Below are positions 40,101 through 54,955 of a stretch of 64,000 nucleotides of DNA, piece after piece. Made by a program: the position numbers and the translations under genes. Below the pieces are notes generated by a model. It was given only the letters and a program-made list of their open reading frames with translations. It made no database searches and was not told the DNA's origin. Positions within the stretch are counted from its first letter, which is position 1, and each line of letters begins with the position of its first letter. Origin of the DNA: Pseudoalteromonas phenolica (lineage in GTDB: Bacteria; Pseudomonadota; Gammaproteobacteria; Enterobacterales; Alteromonadaceae); assembly GCF_005886345.1 (NCBI RefSeq), contig NZ_PNEC01000016.1:1-64000 (forward strand). The letters are read 5' to 3'.

Positions 40101-43100
40101 ACAAATGATGATGTGGGTAAAACAAACAATGTTGTGATTGCGGTATCGGATGGAACAGTCGCAGTTGAATTAACCGCGTTTAATTTAACGGTTAATAACG
40201 TCAATGATTCGCCAGTAGGTAGTACATACAGCTTTACTTTAGATGAAGCTGCACTGCTGAGTGTTGATGCCCAGTCAGGTCTATTAAGTTTGGCCACCGA
40301 TGATGATTTAATTCACGGTGATAGCTTACAAGTTTCACTTGTAGCTCAACCACTTTATGGACAGCTTAGTTTAAATACCGATGGAAGCTTCTCTTATCAG
40401 CATAATGGTGGAGAAGATCACGCTGACAGTTTCACTTATCAAGTAGTGGATAGCGCAAATGCCACATCTGCAACTTATACAGTTACATTGACAATAACAC
40501 CTGTGGCAGATGCGCCAATTACACAAGATGACAATGCTTCAACGAATGAAGACACGGTTGTGAGCATTAATTTATTGAGTAATGATTCGGATGCTGAAGG
40601 TGATATGGTTGCGTCTTCTACAAGTACTGTAACTCAACCGACACTAGGCTCAGTCTCTGTTAACAACGGAGTAGCAACCTATACGCCTAATAAGGATGTT
40701 AATGGTACAGATACTTTCACCTACACAGTGTCCGATGCAGAAGGTAATGAGTCGAATACGTCGACAGTAACAATTTCTATTGCTGCGGTGAACGATAAGC
40801 CAATTGCTAGCAACTTTACTGTTAACCTTGATGAGGACGCTGCAGCAACCGTTTTTGTTATCAGAGAAAACACCTCAGACATTGAAGATGGAACCCCTAG
40901 TGGCGAGTTAGTTGCGATTTCGCAACCTAGTAAAGGTCAAGTGAGCTTTGATCAGCAAGCTGGCACTTTCACTTATTCACTTAATAGCAATGAAAATGGT
41001 GTAGATAGTTTCAACTATACCGTTGCAGATAGTGAAGGGCTGGTATCTGAGCAAGCGACAGTGACCATTAACATTGGTGCAGTCAATGACAGGCCTGTTG
41101 CTCAGGATGACAATGTTACAACTGATGAAGATGAGGCTGTTACTTTGGATATCCTAGCAAACGATAGTGATGTCGAACAAAGTGAGTTTAATGGTGCAAA
41201 TGTATCCTTAGAAGACCAAGGTAATGGCACTGGGGATTATGCCAAAGCCGTTGTCACTATCAATGCGGATGGGTCGCTTAATATTGCACCTAAGCAAGAT
41301 GAAAACGGTGAATTCAGCTTCACTTACACCTTAACTGACACTGATGGCCTGACATCGGAGCCTGCCACAGTGACAGTGACATTAACACCAGTTAATGATG
41401 CACCAGTTGCGGTAGACAACACAGTTCAGCTGCAAGAAGATGGTCAGTTTGAAGTAAATGTACTTGGCAATGATACCGATGTTGATGATGGTGTAGACCC
41501 GTCATCAGTTGTAATTGAATCTGGCCCAGAATTTGGTCAGGCCACGATCACTTCAACAGGCTCAATTGTTTACGTCGCCAACGAGAATTATTTTGGTGAT
41601 GATGCATTTACCTACAGTGTGAAAGATTTTGCAGGTGCAAAATCGAATATTGCAACTGTGAATCTTCAAGTAGATGCTATCAATGATGCACCAGTTGCTG
41701 AAGCACAATCATTGACAACATCAGAAGATACCAGTTTAACAATTACACTGAATGCATCGGATACAGAAAACAGTGCACTGACTTATCGTATTACTGAAGA
41801 TGTTACCAGTGGTAATCTGGTTCAACAGTCTGCGACACAGTGGCAATATACGCCAAGTCAAAACTTTACGGGTTCTGATTCATACACCTTTGTGGCAAAT
41901 GATGGTGAATTAGATTCTGAACCAGTGGCGGTTTCAATCACAGTAACTGCAGTAAATGATGCGCCAATTTTAGATGGGCAATCACTGGCAACAAATGAAG
42001 ATAGTGTTTTAGATATTAGTCTAACTGCCAGTGACGTGGATAGCACAAATATTACTTATCGTGTGGCTAGTTCACCGAGTAATGGTTCTGCAGAGATCAA
42101 TGGTGGGGTTGTTACTTATACGCCAGACACGAACTTTAACGGTAATGATAGCTTTACGATTGTCGCGAACGATGGAGAGCTTGACTCAGAGCCTGCAACT
42201 TTCTCTGTGAGTGTCTCTGCAATTAACGACGCGCCTGTGATATCAGGCTCGCCACTTACACAAGTAAATCAAGATACTGTGTATAGCTTTACGCCTATTG
42301 CGCAAGATCTTGATAGCGAAACACTTAGTTTTAACATATCTAACAAACCCAACTGGGCTCAATTTGATAGTGCTACAGGTCAGTTATCAGGCTTACCATC
42401 AAGAGGGGATGTTGGCGTATTTGAGAATATTGTAATCTCAGTATCTGATGGCGAGTTAACTGCATCACTTTCAGCATTTAACATTAATGTTGCCTATGTC
42501 AATGCGGCACCAATTGCGAATGCGATGTCAATTTCGCTAGAAGAAGATACGTCAACTTCACAAAACTTCAGCGCTACCGATAGCGATGGAGACTATTTAT
42601 CGGTCTCGATTATTAGTCAATCTCAGCAAGGTACAGTAGTTGTTCAAGGCACAAGCTTTACTTATACACCTGAGGCTAACTTTAATGGCAGCGATAGCTT
42701 TACTTACAGTGTATCTGATGGTGCGTTGACTAGTGCCGAGCATACTGTGTCTATCATAGTTAATAGTGTGAATGATGAACCAGTTGCAAATGCAGATAGT
42801 TTTAGCTTTGATGAAACTGACACTAATACCTATTTATTGGATGTTTTAGCAAACGATTCAGATATTGAAGATAGTCAACTAAACATAATAGGGGCTAGGG
42901 CTTCAATAGGAACTGTTAGCATTGTGGATGGTAAGCTTAGTTTTGTTGCACCTGCTGACGTATTAGGACAAATAGCACTCTCATATGTAGTATCAGATAA
43001 TGATAATGGCACAGCTCAAGCTGAAGTTGAATTAGTAATAAATTCTGTATTAGGTTCCGCACCAGTGATTACTGTTCCAAGTGATATCACAGTGGATGCA

Positions 43101-45749
43101 ACTGGGCTATTTACCAAAGTTGATATTGGTACAGCTACGGCATTAGATTTTAACAATAATCCTATAGCAGTTTCTCTTGTTAATGGAACAAATCTATTTT
43201 CGCCAGGAAGTCATTTAGTATATTGGCAAGCGACAGACAGCCAAGGCTTGCAGTCCATAGCAACACAAAATGTATTTGTAAACCCATTAGTATCTTTGTC
43301 TAAAGATTCTCAAATTGCTGAAGGTCAAAATCATGAGATTACACTCCATTTGAATGGTCCTTCTCCTGTTTACCCTGTTATTGTGCCCTTCAATGTTTCA
43401 GGTCAAGCAGATTCATCGGACCATGATTTAGTTTCTGGTGAGGTAACGATTGCCCAAGGCACTGAAGCTGTGATTGGCTTTTCGGTATTTGAAGACGCCC
43501 TTGGCGAAGGTAATGAGTCTTTTGTAATTACACTGTCTGACTCTGTGAACGTAGGTGCGAAATCATCCACATCAGTGACGATTGTAGAAGAAAATGTAGC
43601 TCCGGAATTGTTTGTTACTGTTTCGCAAAATGGTGAACAGCGATTGCTAGCCGAAATAAATAATCAGCCGATTGAGCTAGTTGCAAGCGCAACAGATACA
43701 AATCCTAATGATAGCTTAACTATTGAATGGACTGCAGTTGATTCTGACGTAATCAATTTAAGTAGTGATGCTAATACATTCGAGTTCAACCCAGAACAAA
43801 TGTCAGCAGGTATTTATCAATTCACAGTGTCAGCAACAGATAATGGAGAACCTAGTCTATCTTCTGCAGCAGATGTCTATGTTGAACTTATTGAAAGGCT
43901 TTTACCTTTAACATCACAGGATACAGATGGTGACTTAATACCAGATGATCAAGAAGGTTACTCTGACAGTGATAACGATGGTATTCCTGATTTCCAAGAT
44001 GCGATTACAGACTGTAACGTGATGCAAGAACAAGCTGGCGAGTCCAGTCAATTCTTAGTTGAGGGTGAACCTGGTGTTTGTTTACGTAAGGGGGCCACTG
44101 TTGCTCAAAATAACACTGGCGGTGTGCAATTGTTAGAAAATGAACTGCCTAGTGATGAAAGTGCACTTAACATTGGTGGCTTATTCGACTTTATAGCAAC
44201 GGGATTACCACAAGCAGGTGATACTTACAGTATTGTAATTCCGCAGAGAAGGCCAATTCCACTCAATGCAGTATATCGTAAGTTAAAAGGGGGCGAGTGG
44301 GTTGATTTCATCAACGGCAATGGCAACCAAATTCTCTCAGCAACGGGTGAACCGGGTTATTGTCCTCCACCAGGCAGTAATGAATGGACTGAGGGTCTAA
44401 CTGAAGGTGACTGGTGTGTGCAATTGCAAATTGTTGACGGGGGACCAAACGATGATGATGGTATTGCTAACAGAGCTGTGGTTGACCCCGGTGGTATTGC
44501 AGTCCCTAAAACTAGCAATAACTTACCACAAGCTCAGTCTGATGAAGTAACAATTCGCTCTGGTGAAGCGATTATTATTGATGTATTGAATAATGACAGT
44601 GATGCGGATAATGATACGCTGACAATAACGGGAGCGAGCGTAGATTTTGGCTCGGTCGTGATTGAAGATAATAAGTTGGTTTACACTCCGCCAAATGACT
44701 TAATTGGCCAAGCAATTATTCAGTACAGCATTTCTGATGGCAAAGGCGGTACATCTAATAGCACTGCTACAGTGAACTTGATAGTAAATAGCGCACCAAC
44801 AGCAGCTCTTGATATTGCAAATACAAATGATAAAGCAACTATCACTATAGATGTTTTAGCAAATGACACAGATAAAGATGGAGATGAGCTAAAGCTTGTC
44901 AGTGCAACTGCTCAGCATGGTGAAGCACAGGTTAATCTCAATGGTACACTGACGTATGTGCCAAAAGTTGGTTTTAATGGCATTGATGTTATCAAGTACA
45001 CCTTAAAAGACAGTAAAGGCGCACTTTCACAAGGTGAAGCGCGTGTTACCGTCACAGCCCATCAAAGTGTTGCGATTGAAAACAAATCATCAGGTAGCCT
45101 AGGAGGGGCAGTTATCATCATGATTTCAATTTTATTAATGAGAAGAAGGAAGACCTTACTACCAAGCTTTGCGTTAATTACATCTAGTTGTTTAATTAGC
45201 TCTGAAACGATGGCATCTGATTGGGGGATAGAAGCTGGAGTCGGGCAAGCGAAAGCTGATTACTCAACGACAAACGTAGATGGAGTCACAGAAGTCATGG
45301 TTGACGACAGCAGTAATAGTTGGTCAGCTGGTGTCTATTATCAACTTACTTCCGATTGGTCTACTTCATTACGCTATATCGACTTAGGGCAAGGAAGAGT
45401 CTCTTTTAAAGGGGAGTCTCTAACGCCGGGTTCAGTCCACCATAGCGTCGCTGAACAAGCACCAAATTTTTCTGAAGGCTTTGCACTTCAAGCCAAATAT
45501 AATTTCTTAACGTTTGGTCATGCTCGAATTGGCGCTTTCTTAGGAGCTTACAAATGGGAGTACAAAGTCGAAAGCGTGAGAAATAACCAACTGATAAAAA
45601 GCGAGATGGATGGCACAGACTTATATTATGGTGTTGGGATGAGCTATGCATTAACAGACTCTCTTAGTGTTCAACTTGATTATAGTCACTTTAATCTAGA
45701 GCCTGAGTCTGTCTCAGATCTTCAGCTCGGATTATCGTATCGCTTCTAG
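31152..45749 (+). CDS. Giant tandem-95/Ig-like repeat protein fused to an OmpA-like barrel
   Basis: The 4865-residue protein starts with a signal peptide (cleavage near LLHAS). In order it has: a choice-of-anchor D-like domain (about 162-287); beta-strand repeats of about 112 residues (447-1000); a short RTX-like Gly/Asp run (1083-1110); Ig-like modules (1457-1873); many cadherin-like tandem-95 domains with VNDAP linkers and DED(T/S) motifs (1977-3960); a HYR-like and a Calx-beta-like domain (3967-4150); TSP3 repeats [13 protein letters not shown] (4256-4283); a choice-of-anchor U-like domain (4284-4453); and two more cadherin-like domains. A GlyGly-CTERM-like anchor, SSGSLGGAV...LLMRRRK, is at about 4646-4668. 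A second signal-like stretch and an eight-strand barrel ending LSYRF follow. It is probably a calcium-binding surface adhesin. The gene overlaps the TIGR03032 gene by 14 bases. Confidence 0.88.
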   Translation: MKKSDMTATIIGAMIPSLLHASPSIQYHELSTVKSYENSELTSLMLSSSHYFKDSSVEQNNRVTTALDFTSQKVSAAKDDYKKYATLSFLQEQGLLESDGMELMHVSGEVNLNKELAASCRIASWPSSYSCTQAFGSEASCAQSGGVWYPDTDNCTVAASPDPDINLRGNGSSITSGDTTPSAADHTDFGSHQTEASNFTRTFTIENIIASSTLTLSGASSVSISGSSDFSISSQPGSSSLNGITSTTFVVQLDPTTVGSPEATVTISSDDPDEGSYTFKVGATVTAANTAPVIDLDTVTGGNNSSSSFSEGGGAVGISNSASITDAESDTIKTITVSLTNDQDGTSEGLNVSGAAQNALNGVSGSSDITLQDTISITGATATLAQVQTFLDAITYNNTSSTPDTTARNVTVVVNDGTDDSLSRTATVSVANVTSTSSSGASFDTTTGANLNPAILFTNENESLTIAQTSNVTGSTADGGGGTDTLNVSDGVDISGLTALTNFETLEATNNGHLTLSEAQHESFTTINGAGTNQFTLSSADGNAVITGDADIETYVLSAEFTFILGGAAQNVTGSSSADTVATGSLTATGTLAGSGGTDVLQLSNGANIAGATVSSFETLTVDANASVTMTEAQHDAFSTINGSASESITISVATDGLTAASAIETYVLGAVNSITLSSASQNVTGSSGNDTIDIAALTVTGTLNAAGGTDTLSMSSGASIAGATVSNFENLILASGASVSMTASQPALFGGIITAAGTETINISGDGNFTTLANVESFSVGDSSINSRTVTVAAADTSVTASSSTDAVTFNVGTLSYTGALTGDGTTADTVSLSSGANISGGTLANIVNLTLASGASVTMTPSQNASFSGTVTASGSETITISGDGNFTTLSGIETYSVNDDSTNSRTITVTNASATIDATATNDAITFDIVGSAFNGSLKGDATTGDTVSASDGADVSSGGFTNIGTLSLASGATVTVDVSNVNNNFTTAITGAGGSETLKLVDGGTFNFANTIVSEIENLAIGTNNIFTITLTDNFDSDGNSVTVSNAFGLALSNAITLDASALSGDTLNMTATDFDGSDIITGGSGTDTIRPGGGTDTMTGNAGNDNFVGDAADLNGDRITDLSVGDIITITGVTGLTTSNVRFNGTSTLQVDTNATDFSAVEIAMSLTNSPANSLDFTVADSGANTNITFIAPNDVPAFSNLNSGQTYTENGTAVVIDSNVVVADTELDALDGGAGNYNNATLTISRNGGASSQDVFSNNGLLGTLTEGNTFTYNATTVGTVTTNTSGTLVLTFNTSATSAIVDSVLQNITYQNISDAPPASVTLDYTFNDGTANSTGTNQAVVNITAENDLPTDISLTATAINQSATGASSNVGNFITTDADTDDSHTYTLVSTGANGNCTADTNNGSFQINGSSLQTQAALTAGNYIVCVQTNDATTTFQKSLTITVNDDVAPNAPSTPDLDASSDSGSSSTDNITNDTTPTLSGTAESGSTVKLYSNEVGGGTTVIGTGTATGGNWQITTSALTAGTTHAITAKATDASSNESASSSSLNVTIDSTAPSAPSTPVLAAASDTGSSNTDNITNDTTATFTGTGPNNGAITLISSIDGTVGSATVTGGNWTITSSALSAGTHTMTARSTDTAGNTADSTGLSVSVDTSVSAPSITTPIEGDGRVNAAEDSDVLIAGTGAEAGNSVTVSITDNSSTVTRTVTADNSGNWTLSGSELDVSGLNNGTLAVSATQTDTAGNTSSAATQSITLDNSAPTALTITTPIEGDGRINAAEDNDVLITGSGAEAGNSVTVSITDNNSSLSRTVSADSSGNWTISGSEFDVSAFYNGTLTISATQTDTAGNTSNSASSAITLDNTAPTGQSTALDQTLINASNEAALSFTLSGLEGTGSFTYQVSDGTNTVSSNSAVAINASSQQVTDVDVSSLLEGTLTLSVTVTDSAGNSGTAVTATVTKKYNIAPVLSGLPVTSINEDSEYSFTPTLTDTDTNDIHTFSITNMPSWASFDTQTGKLSGTPTDANVGTTENITISVDDGTDSANLTAFSIEVINTNDAPTGQDTSFTLDEGATLSRDLNNGLLTLASDDDSDSGDTLTVSAVTQPQYGQLILNSDGSFSYVHDGSENHSDSFTYQVNDNNSANSSAYTVSLTITPVADAPTTVNDTATTDEDTAVTINLLANDSDPEGDMVSSSAAIVIHPSNGSVSITNGVATYTPTANTNGQDTFTYTVKDAANNTSEQATVTVTVNAVNDAPVAANKTISVTEDTASEATNLRTLATDIEDTTPTGDLGIVAEPTKGSVSFDQSAGTFTYTPNSNEVGQDSFTYTIKDSDGLVSNTATVTVNIGAVNDRPVVGDDSVTTDEDVSVTLNILANDLDVEDSGFNGANVSLEDQGNGAGEYTKATVSINTDGTLNIAPKQDENGSFSFTYTLTDSEGLASETATVTVTLTAVNDAPVAVDNTVEIQEDGSYEVNVLGNDTDVDANDSFDLSSVKVVTAAQNGQTVVNADGSITYTANANYYGNDTFTYTVADAAGAVSNEATVTMTINSVNDAPIATAQSVDLDEDGSLVIMPAATDQENDDLTFSIATNVTSGTLIQQTETTWLYTPNADFNGADSFTFIANDGTDDSSEATVSITVNAVNDKPVASAQSVSGDEDTDITITLAATDTENSELTYRIETAPVSGSASLVGNVVTYRGEADFNGSDSFTFVANDAELDSNEVTVSITIDSVNDAPTISGSPSSTVDEDTSFDFTPSANDVDGDDLTFSIVNKPSWASFDSTTGQLSGTSANSFVGVYSDIQISVSDGTETTALSSFSITVINTNDAPVISGSPATSVDEDSAYSFTPAASDVDVGDNLTFAISNQPSWASFDTSTGTLSGTPTNDDIGSFANVIISVSDGTTSSALDAFTITVNNTNDAPIISGSPAASVDEDSAYSFTPTASDVDVGDNLTFSITNKPSWASFDSATGTLSGTPTNDDVGKTNNVVIAVSDGTVAVELTAFNLTVNNVNDSPVGSTYSFTLDEAALLSVDAQSGLLSLATDDDLIHGDSLQVSLVAQPLYGQLSLNTDGSFSYQHNGGEDHADSFTYQVVDSANATSATYTVTLTITPVADAPITQDDNASTNEDTVVSINLLSNDSDAEGDMVASSTSTVTQPTLGSVSVNNGVATYTPNKDVNGTDTFTYTVSDAEGNESNTSTVTISIAAVNDKPIASNFTVNLDEDAAATVFVIRENTSDIEDGTPSGELVAISQPSKGQVSFDQQAGTFTYSLNSNENGVDSFNYTVADSEGLVSEQATVTINIGAVNDRPVAQDDNVTTDEDEAVTLDILANDSDVEQSEFNGANVSLEDQGNGTGDYAKAVVTINADGSLNIAPKQDENGEFSFTYTLTDTDGLTSEPATVTVTLTPVNDAPVAVDNTVQLQEDGQFEVNVLGNDTDVDDGVDPSSVVIESGPEFGQATITSTGSIVYVANENYFGDDAFTYSVKDFAGAKSNIATVNLQVDAINDAPVAEAQSLTTSEDTSLTITLNASDTENSALTYRITEDVTSGNLVQQSATQWQYTPSQNFTGSDSYTFVANDGELDSEPVAVSITVTAVNDAPILDGQSLATNEDSVLDISLTASDVDSTNITYRVASSPSNGSAEINGGVVTYTPDTNFNGNDSFTIVANDGELDSEPATFSVSVSAINDAPVISGSPLTQVNQDTVYSFTPIAQDLDSETLSFNISNKPNWAQFDSATGQLSGLPSRGDVGVFENIVISVSDGELTASLSAFNINVAYVNAAPIANAMSISLEEDTSTSQNFSATDSDGDYLSVSIISQSQQGTVVVQGTSFTYTPEANFNGSDSFTYSVSDGALTSAEHTVSIIVNSVNDEPVANADSFSFDETDTNTYLLDVLANDSDIEDSQLNIIGARASIGTVSIVDGKLSFVAPADVLGQIALSYVVSDNDNGTAQAEVELVINSVLGSAPVITVPSDITVDATGLFTKVDIGTATALDFNNNPIAVSLVNGTNLFSPGSHLVYWQATDSQGLQSIATQNVFVNPLVSLSKDSQIAEGQNHEITLHLNGPSPVYPVIVPFNVSGQADSSDHDLVSGEVTIAQGTEAVIGFSVFEDALGEGNESFVITLSDSVNVGAKSSTSVTIVEENVAPELFVTVSQNGEQRLLAEINNQPIELVASATDTNPNDSLTIEWTAVDSDVINLSSDANTFEFNPEQMSAGIYQFTVSATDNGEPSLSSAADVYVELIERLLPLTSQDTDGDLIPDDQEGYSDSDNDGIPDFQDAITDCNVMQEQAGESSQFLVEGEPGVCLRKGATVAQNNTGGVQLLENELPSDESALNIGGLFDFIATGLPQAGDTYSIVIPQRRPIPLNAVYRKLKGGEWVDFINGNGNQILSATGEPGYCPPPGSNEWTEGLTEGDWCVQLQIVDGGPNDDDGIANRAVVDPGGIAVPKTSNNLPQAQSDEVTIRSGEAIIIDVLNNDSDADNDTLTITGASVDFGSVVIEDNKLVYTPPNDLIGQAIIQYSISDGKGGTSNSTATVNLIVNSAPTAALDIANTNDKATITIDVLANDTDKDGDELKLVSATAQHGEAQVNLNGTLTYVPKVGFNGIDVIKYTLKDSKGALSQGEARVTVTAHQSVAIENKSSGSLGGAVIIMISILLMRRRKTLLPSFALITSSCLISSETMASDWGIEAGVGQAKADYSTTNVDGVTEVMVDDSSNSWSAGVYYQLTSDWSTSLRYIDLGQGRVSFKGESLTPGSVHHSVAEQAPNFSEGFALQAKYNFLTFGHARIGAFLGAYKWEYKVESVRNNQLIKSEMDGTDLYYGVGMSYALTDSLSVQLDYSHFNLEPESVSDLQLGLSYRF
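32560..34130 (+). repeat. Beta-strand repeats in the giant gene (period about 336 bp)
   Basis: About five copies of a roughly 112-residue unit occur here. Typical motifs are NVTGSS..DT, GTL..GGTD.L.LS.GA.IAGATV and MT..Q...F.TI.G. The offset between copies at 32865 and 33201 is 336 bases. The pattern suggests a beta-solenoid stalk. Confidence 0.75.
36141..36770 (+). repeat. GC-rich duplicated Ig-like module (period 312 bp)
   Basis: Two adjacent modules start with the same [10 protein letters not shown] motif and share ATCACCACGCCAAT at an offset of 312 bases (104 residues). The first copy is more GC-rich than the second. Confidence 0.8.
37345..39540 (+). repeat. Super-repeat copy 1 (multi-domain block)
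   Basis: A block of tandem-95 domains corresponds to the block at about 40207-42400. Matching points at 37371/40233, 37741/40603, 38331/41193 and 38532/41394 all have an offset of 2862 bases (954 residues). After a two-residue deletion in copy 2, the offset is 2856 at 39390/42246. Confidence 0.85.
40207..42400 (+). repeat. Super-repeat copy 2 (multi-domain block)
   Basis: The second copy of the 2.2-kb domain block aligns with 37345-39540 at a constant offset of 2862 bases, then 2856 after a deletion. It has diverged at many third positions, so the duplication is not recent. Between the copies lie two further SGSP-type domains with a 279-base (93-residue) period. Confidence 0.85.
45087..45221 (+). 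other. Junction: GlyGly-CTERM-like anchor, basic cluster, second signal-like segment
   Basis: In frame within the giant gene: SSGSLGG, a hydrophobic stretch, MRRRK, then [21 protein letters not shown] with an AxA-like end before SDW. The RRRK can serve both as the end of the first anchor and as the basic start of a signal peptide. No stop codon separates the two halves. Confidence 0.7.
45101..45140 (+). promoter_or_regulatory. Possible internal translation start inside the giant gene
   Basis: AGGAGGGG (45101-45108) is a strong Shine-Dalgarno match. It precedes two in-frame ATGs at 45120 and 45138. Spacing to the first is 11-13 bases, longer than ideal. The same bases encode the Gly-Gly of the anchor, so the match may be a by-product of coding. 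Confidence 0.35.
45222..45749 (+). other. C-terminal OmpA-like beta-barrel segment of the giant gene
   Basis: About 175 residues of alternating strands ([63 protein letters not shown]) end in LGLSYRF. A terminal phenylalanine is the usual signal for outer-membrane barrel insertion. The length fits an eight-strand barrel. Confidence 0.75.
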
Positions 45750-45772
45750 CAACAGAGCGTTAAATCAATAAG

Positions 45773-45799
45773 AAAGCCTTACTAATGTAAGGCTTTTTT
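45773..45799 (+). terminator. Terminator of the tail-collar/giant-protein operon
   Basis: AAGCCTTAC and GTAAGGCTT form a 9-bp stem with a TAAT loop, followed by TTTTTAT. It lies 24 bases after the giant gene stop. Confidence 0.85.
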
Positions 45800-45966
45800 A
45801 TGGTCAGTATTAATTTAGCCTGTAGTAACAATTTTCATAAGTATGATTCTTTAATTGATTAGCGATAAAAAGCCCGATTAGATTTAGTTTCACCAGCAAA
45901 TATTTACCTCTTTATAAACATCTATTAATACTGCTTATTGTGAATATTTATTCTGTTAATTTTCAG

Positions 45967-45982
45967 TTTACGTAAACGTAAA
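45967..45982 (+). promoter_or_regulatory. Palindromic operator candidate, LiuR-like
   Basis: TTTACGTAAACGTAAA is a perfect inverted repeat, TTTACGT-AA-ACGTAAA. From memory it resembles the site of the MerR-type regulator LiuR, which controls branched-chain amino acid use in Alteromonadales and, as I recall, gltBD in some species. Assignment to LiuR is tentative. Confidence 0.5.
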
Positions 45983-46029
45983 GGTGGTGATTTAAGTGAC
46001 TTAACACAACCTTTATTAAATATCCTTTA

Positions 46030-46049
46030 AAATGTCACCGGTGTCATTT
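46030..46049 (+). promoter_or_regulatory. Second palindrome upstream of gltB
   Basis: AAATGTCACCGGTGTCATTT is a 20-base dyad with matching arms AAATG/CATTT and core CACCGGTG, with one symmetric mismatch. The regulator is unknown. Confidence 0.4.
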
Positions 46050-46251
46050 GTTTTTTGTTTGTCATAATTTAACATATTTGATGTTTTTTACTTCTATTGG
46101 TGAATTTGTCAGACCAATGAGAAATATTCAAGTTAATGAATATCTATTCATAATTTTGTTGACTCTATTTTAAAACAAAGCTAGTTTTGAATATCTGTCG
46201 GAACAATCGTCTTGTTCATTTCCGACCATAGATGTAGCAGGGGAGGGGTGC

Positions 46252-52135
<5,884 letters not shown>

Positions 52136-52165
52136 ATAACAAGGCAATAAAAAATGATTTAAATA

Positions 52166-52193
52166 GGTCGTAATGTAAGTTGTGGCCTTTTTT
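52166..52193 (+). terminator. Terminator of gltBD
   Basis: GGTCGTAA pairs with TTGTGGCC using three G-U pairs, across a six-base loop, and is followed by TTTTTT. Confidence 0.6.
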
Positions 52194-52388
52194 ATGAATA
52201 AAGCATTTGTTTCATACAAAACAGCTTCGCACTACTGCAATATTAAGGCATTAAAGAGATAGTTTCATAATGTACTATATGTAACTAATACAGATTTCTT
52301 TATATATTTAATTAATGTACTTTCAGTAAATAAAAACGCCACGAATCGTTAAATTAGTAGCGCTAAAAAGTTTTAAGCTAAACGAGTA

Positions 52389-53189
52389 TTAAAACTCTCT
52401 TGGAGACACAAAGGTCCCGTTTTGAATTTCTTCAAATGTTTGCACAGCTAGATTATCTAAGGGAGAGAGTGAGCGACCTCGGCTTGTAATTTCATGGGTT
52501 ACAGGAAGTATGTCTATATCTTCAAACCCTGACATTTGTGCTACTTTTGCAAACGTATACGCATGCTTAAATTTCTTCTGTTTAAAAAAAATACTGACCA
52601 AACTGCTATAAACTTCAAGCTTAGGTTGTTGACCAGCTTCGTTTAACTCTAAAACACGGTAAAGTAAGTCTACTGTCTTTTCATCATCAAATTTAGCGTA
52701 GTAGGTTGCCAAGAAAAACTGTATTTCAGCATCATTTTTAACATTATCTTGGTCCTGCATGTTTAGCAGCTTGTTCATTGCAAAGCGGCTGTTGTTTCTT
52801 GACCAATGATAATAAAGTAAACCAGGGTGGTTGGTTTGCTTTGTATCTTGAAAAATACGATTCATTTCTTTGAGGCTTGTTAAATGACCTTCAACGCGTG
52901 AAGTGGTTTTTTCTTTTAACTTTATATGTTCTATTTTTGCTGCAAGGGATACACACGAATTATAAGACTCTAATTTTTTTAATAAATCGTACTTATTATC
53001 GTCAGTTGGTGTTTTATATTCGTGGTAGCGAGCAAAAATTAAATCAGCACGCAAGTCTTTACAGTGACTATCTTTATTCAAGTCTTCACAAAATCCCGGA
53101 GTTTCTTCGCATACCTTACTTAAAGTTAAAGGTTGCTCACAGCCTACAAGTGTAAAAATACTTAGTATGAGCAGCGTCCTGAATGCCAT
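52389..53189 (-). CDS. DUF2989-type lipoprotein
   Basis: The 266-residue product has a lipoprotein signal with lipobox LVGC (lipidated at C17), so it is probably anchored to the outer or inner membrane on the periplasmic side. The following QPLTLSKVCEETPGFCEDLN and the helical, TPR-like repeats fit the DUF2989 family, which I recall in Alteromonadales. The helical part includes PKLEVYSSLVSIFFKQKKFKHA and YTFAKVAQMSGF. No function is known. It is divergent from the GAPDH gene. Confidence 0.82.
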   Translation of the reverse strand: MAFRTLLILSIFTLVGCEQPLTLSKVCEETPGFCEDLNKDSHCKDLRADLIFARYHEYKTPTDDNKYDLLKKLESYNSCVSLAAKIEHIKLKEKTTSRVEGHLTSLKEMNRIFQDTKQTNHPGLLYYHWSRNNSRFAMNKLLNMQDQDNVKNDAEIQFFLATYYAKFDDEKTVDLLYRVLELNEAGQQPKLEVYSSLVSIFFKQKKFKHAYTFAKVAQMSGFEDIDILPVTHEITSRGRSLSPLDNLAVQTFEEIQNGTFVSPREF

Positions 53190-53330
53190 CTTGCTTCCTC
53201 TTTTTTCTTTTTCAAATAGTTTAGCCTAATGAATTAGACAGTAACAGTGGAGAATCATAGCAGTTTAAATTAGAATAGCAGTGCCCCAGAGGGCTATCCG
53301 TTCAAAAAATTGTTTAATTAGGCAGAAAAA

Positions 53331-54776
53331 ATGACCTTATCTCACGAGCAAGAATATCAAAATAGCTGGCAAGAACGCCAAGATTATGCTGAAAACATGC
53401 AACCAATCATTGGTCGTTTGTACCGTAACAGGGGGGTTGAAATCTCTGTTTATGGTCGTCCACTTGTAAATACAAGCACAATCGACGTGATCAAAGCTCA
53501 CAAGACTGTGGCACGTTTCGAAGAAAGCAAACTACGCTTACGTGAAAGTTTCCCATTCCTAGAAGCTATTAGCAAAATGGATTTAGCACCTGCGCGTATC
53601 GACCTAGGCAAACTAGCTTATGGTTATGTTCACAAAAATGCAGGCGAAGGTCGTTCAATTGAAGAATACCTAAATGCTGAATTAGTTGACATCGTTAACA
53701 AAGGTGAAAATCAAGAGCCTCGCGATGTTGTTCTATACGGTTTTGGCCGTATCGGTCGTTTATTGGCACGTCTACTTATCGAGCGTGGTGGCTCTCACAC
53801 TGATCTACGCTTACGTGCTATCGTTGTTCGTGGTGGCCGTGACGGTGACCTTGAAAAGCGTGCAAGCCTTTTACGTCGTGATTCAATCCATGGTCCTTTC
53901 AATGGTTCAATCACAGTTGATAACGAGCGTAATGCAATCAAAGCTAACGGTAACTACATCCAAGTTATCTATGCGAACTCTCCAGATGAAATCGATTACA
54001 ATGAATACGGTATCAACAATGCACTTATCGTTGATAACACAGGTATCTGGAAAGACAGAGATGGCTTAGGCCTTCATCTTAAGTCAAATGGCGCTGCTAA
54101 AGTACTTCTTACTGCTCCTGCAAAAGGCGATATCAAAAACGTAGTTTATGGTGTTAACAATAGAGACATTCTTTCTGAAGATTCAATCGTTTCAGCTGCG
54201 AGCTGTACAACGAATGCAATCACACCAACACTTAAAGCACTTAATGACAAGTACGGCATTCAGAATGGTCACGTTGAAACAGTTCACTCTTACACTAACG
54301 ACCAGAACCTGATCGATAACTACCACAAAGCAGAGCGTCGTGGTCGTGCAGCAGCACTGAACATGGTTATCACTTCAACAGGTGCGGCTAAAGCTGTTTC
54401 TAAAGCACTACCTGAACTTGAAGGTAAGTTAACTGGTAATGCTATCCGTGTTCCTACGCCAAACGTTTCAATGGCAATTCTTAACCTAAACCTTGAAAAA
54501 GAGACAACGGTTGAAGAGTTAAACGAGTACTTACGTGAAACATCACTTTATTCTGACCTTCGTGATCAAATTGATTACACAGCGTCAACTGAAATCGTTT
54601 CTACTGACCTAGTAGGTAGCCGTTACGCAGGTGTTGTTGATTCTCAAGCAACAATTGTTGATGGTAACCGTGTTGTACTATACGTATGGTACGATAACGA
54701 GTTTGGTTACAGCTGTCAGGTTATTCGTGTTATGCACGATATGGCTGAGGTTGAATACCCAAGCTTACCTCGCTAA
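53331..54776 (+). CDS. Glyceraldehyde-3-phosphate dehydrogenase, long form
   Basis: The 481-residue protein is a GAPDH with about 130 extra residues at the N-terminus. The NAD-binding GFGRIGRLLARLL begins near residue 137. The catalytic cysteine is C292 in SAASCTTN and the activating histidine is H319 in VHSYTNDQ. The extension (TLSHEQEYQNSWQERQDYAE... FLEAISKMDLAPARIDLG) is not part of the standard fold but is found in a marine gammaproteobacterial branch as I recall. The cofactor choice and direction (glycolytic or gluconeogenic) cannot be read. A terminator follows. Confidence 0.93.
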   Translation: MTLSHEQEYQNSWQERQDYAENMQPIIGRLYRNRGVEISVYGRPLVNTSTIDVIKAHKTVARFEESKLRLRESFPFLEAISKMDLAPARIDLGKLAYGYVHKNAGEGRSIEEYLNAELVDIVNKGENQEPRDVVLYGFGRIGRLLARLLIERGGSHTDLRLRAIVVRGGRDGDLEKRASLLRRDSIHGPFNGSITVDNERNAIKANGNYIQVIYANSPDEIDYNEYGINNALIVDNTGIWKDRDGLGLHLKSNGAAKVLLTAPAKGDIKNVVYGVNNRDILSEDSIVSAASCTTNAITPTLKALNDKYGIQNGHVETVHSYTNDQNLIDNYHKAERRGRAAALNMVITSTGAAKAVSKALPELEGKLTGNAIRVPTPNVSMAILNLNLEKETTVEELNEYLRETSLYSDLRDQIDYTASTEIVSTDLVGSRYAGVVDSQATIVDGNRVVLYVWYDNEFGYSCQVIRVMHDMAEVEYPSLPR

Positions 54777-54790
54777 TAGCGAAAAGTAAT

Positions 54791-54817
54791 AAAAAGCCAG
54801 CTTTTGCTGGCTTTTTT
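54791..54817 (+). terminator. Terminator of the GAPDH gene
   Basis: AAAAAGCCAGC and GCTGGCTTTTTT form an 11-bp stem with a TTTT loop, ending in a T-run. Confidence 0.9.
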
Positions 54818-54955
54818 AGTTTTTGAACTTAAATCAGTGTGATACTCTTTACAAACTATTTTTACAAGTGAATTACACTTCCTAAACGATAAAGACAAAA
54901 ATTTCATTTTTGTCTGAGACTTTTGCGTCGTTAATTTATAAAAAGAAGGTTACGG

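Larger units (their letters stand above)
45800..46251 (+). promoter_or_regulatory. Upstream regulatory region of gltB
   Basis: About 450 bases of AT-rich non-coding DNA. It contains two clear dyad motifs (45967-45982 and 46030-46049, described separately). The ribosome site GCAGGGGAGGGG lies just before the gltB ATG at 46252. No RNA gene or small open frame is evident in the rest. Confidence 0.6.

Noticed and set aside
45138-45221. A sequencing frameshift or missing stop in the giant gene
   Set aside because: The reading frame continues cleanly from the anchor into a barrel with intact strands and a terminal F, and no frame change is needed. A genuinely lost stop codon cannot be excluded, so the fusion is reported as a finding instead.
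45600-45651. A short minus-strand gene opposite the barrel (frame 45406-45651)
   Set aside because: No ribosome site or family character; the barrel coding explains the region.
31152-45749. CRISPR-like or satellite repeats
   Set aside because: The periodicity is in multiples of three, lies in one open frame, and the repeats are diverged protein domains, not short identical direct repeats with unique spacers.
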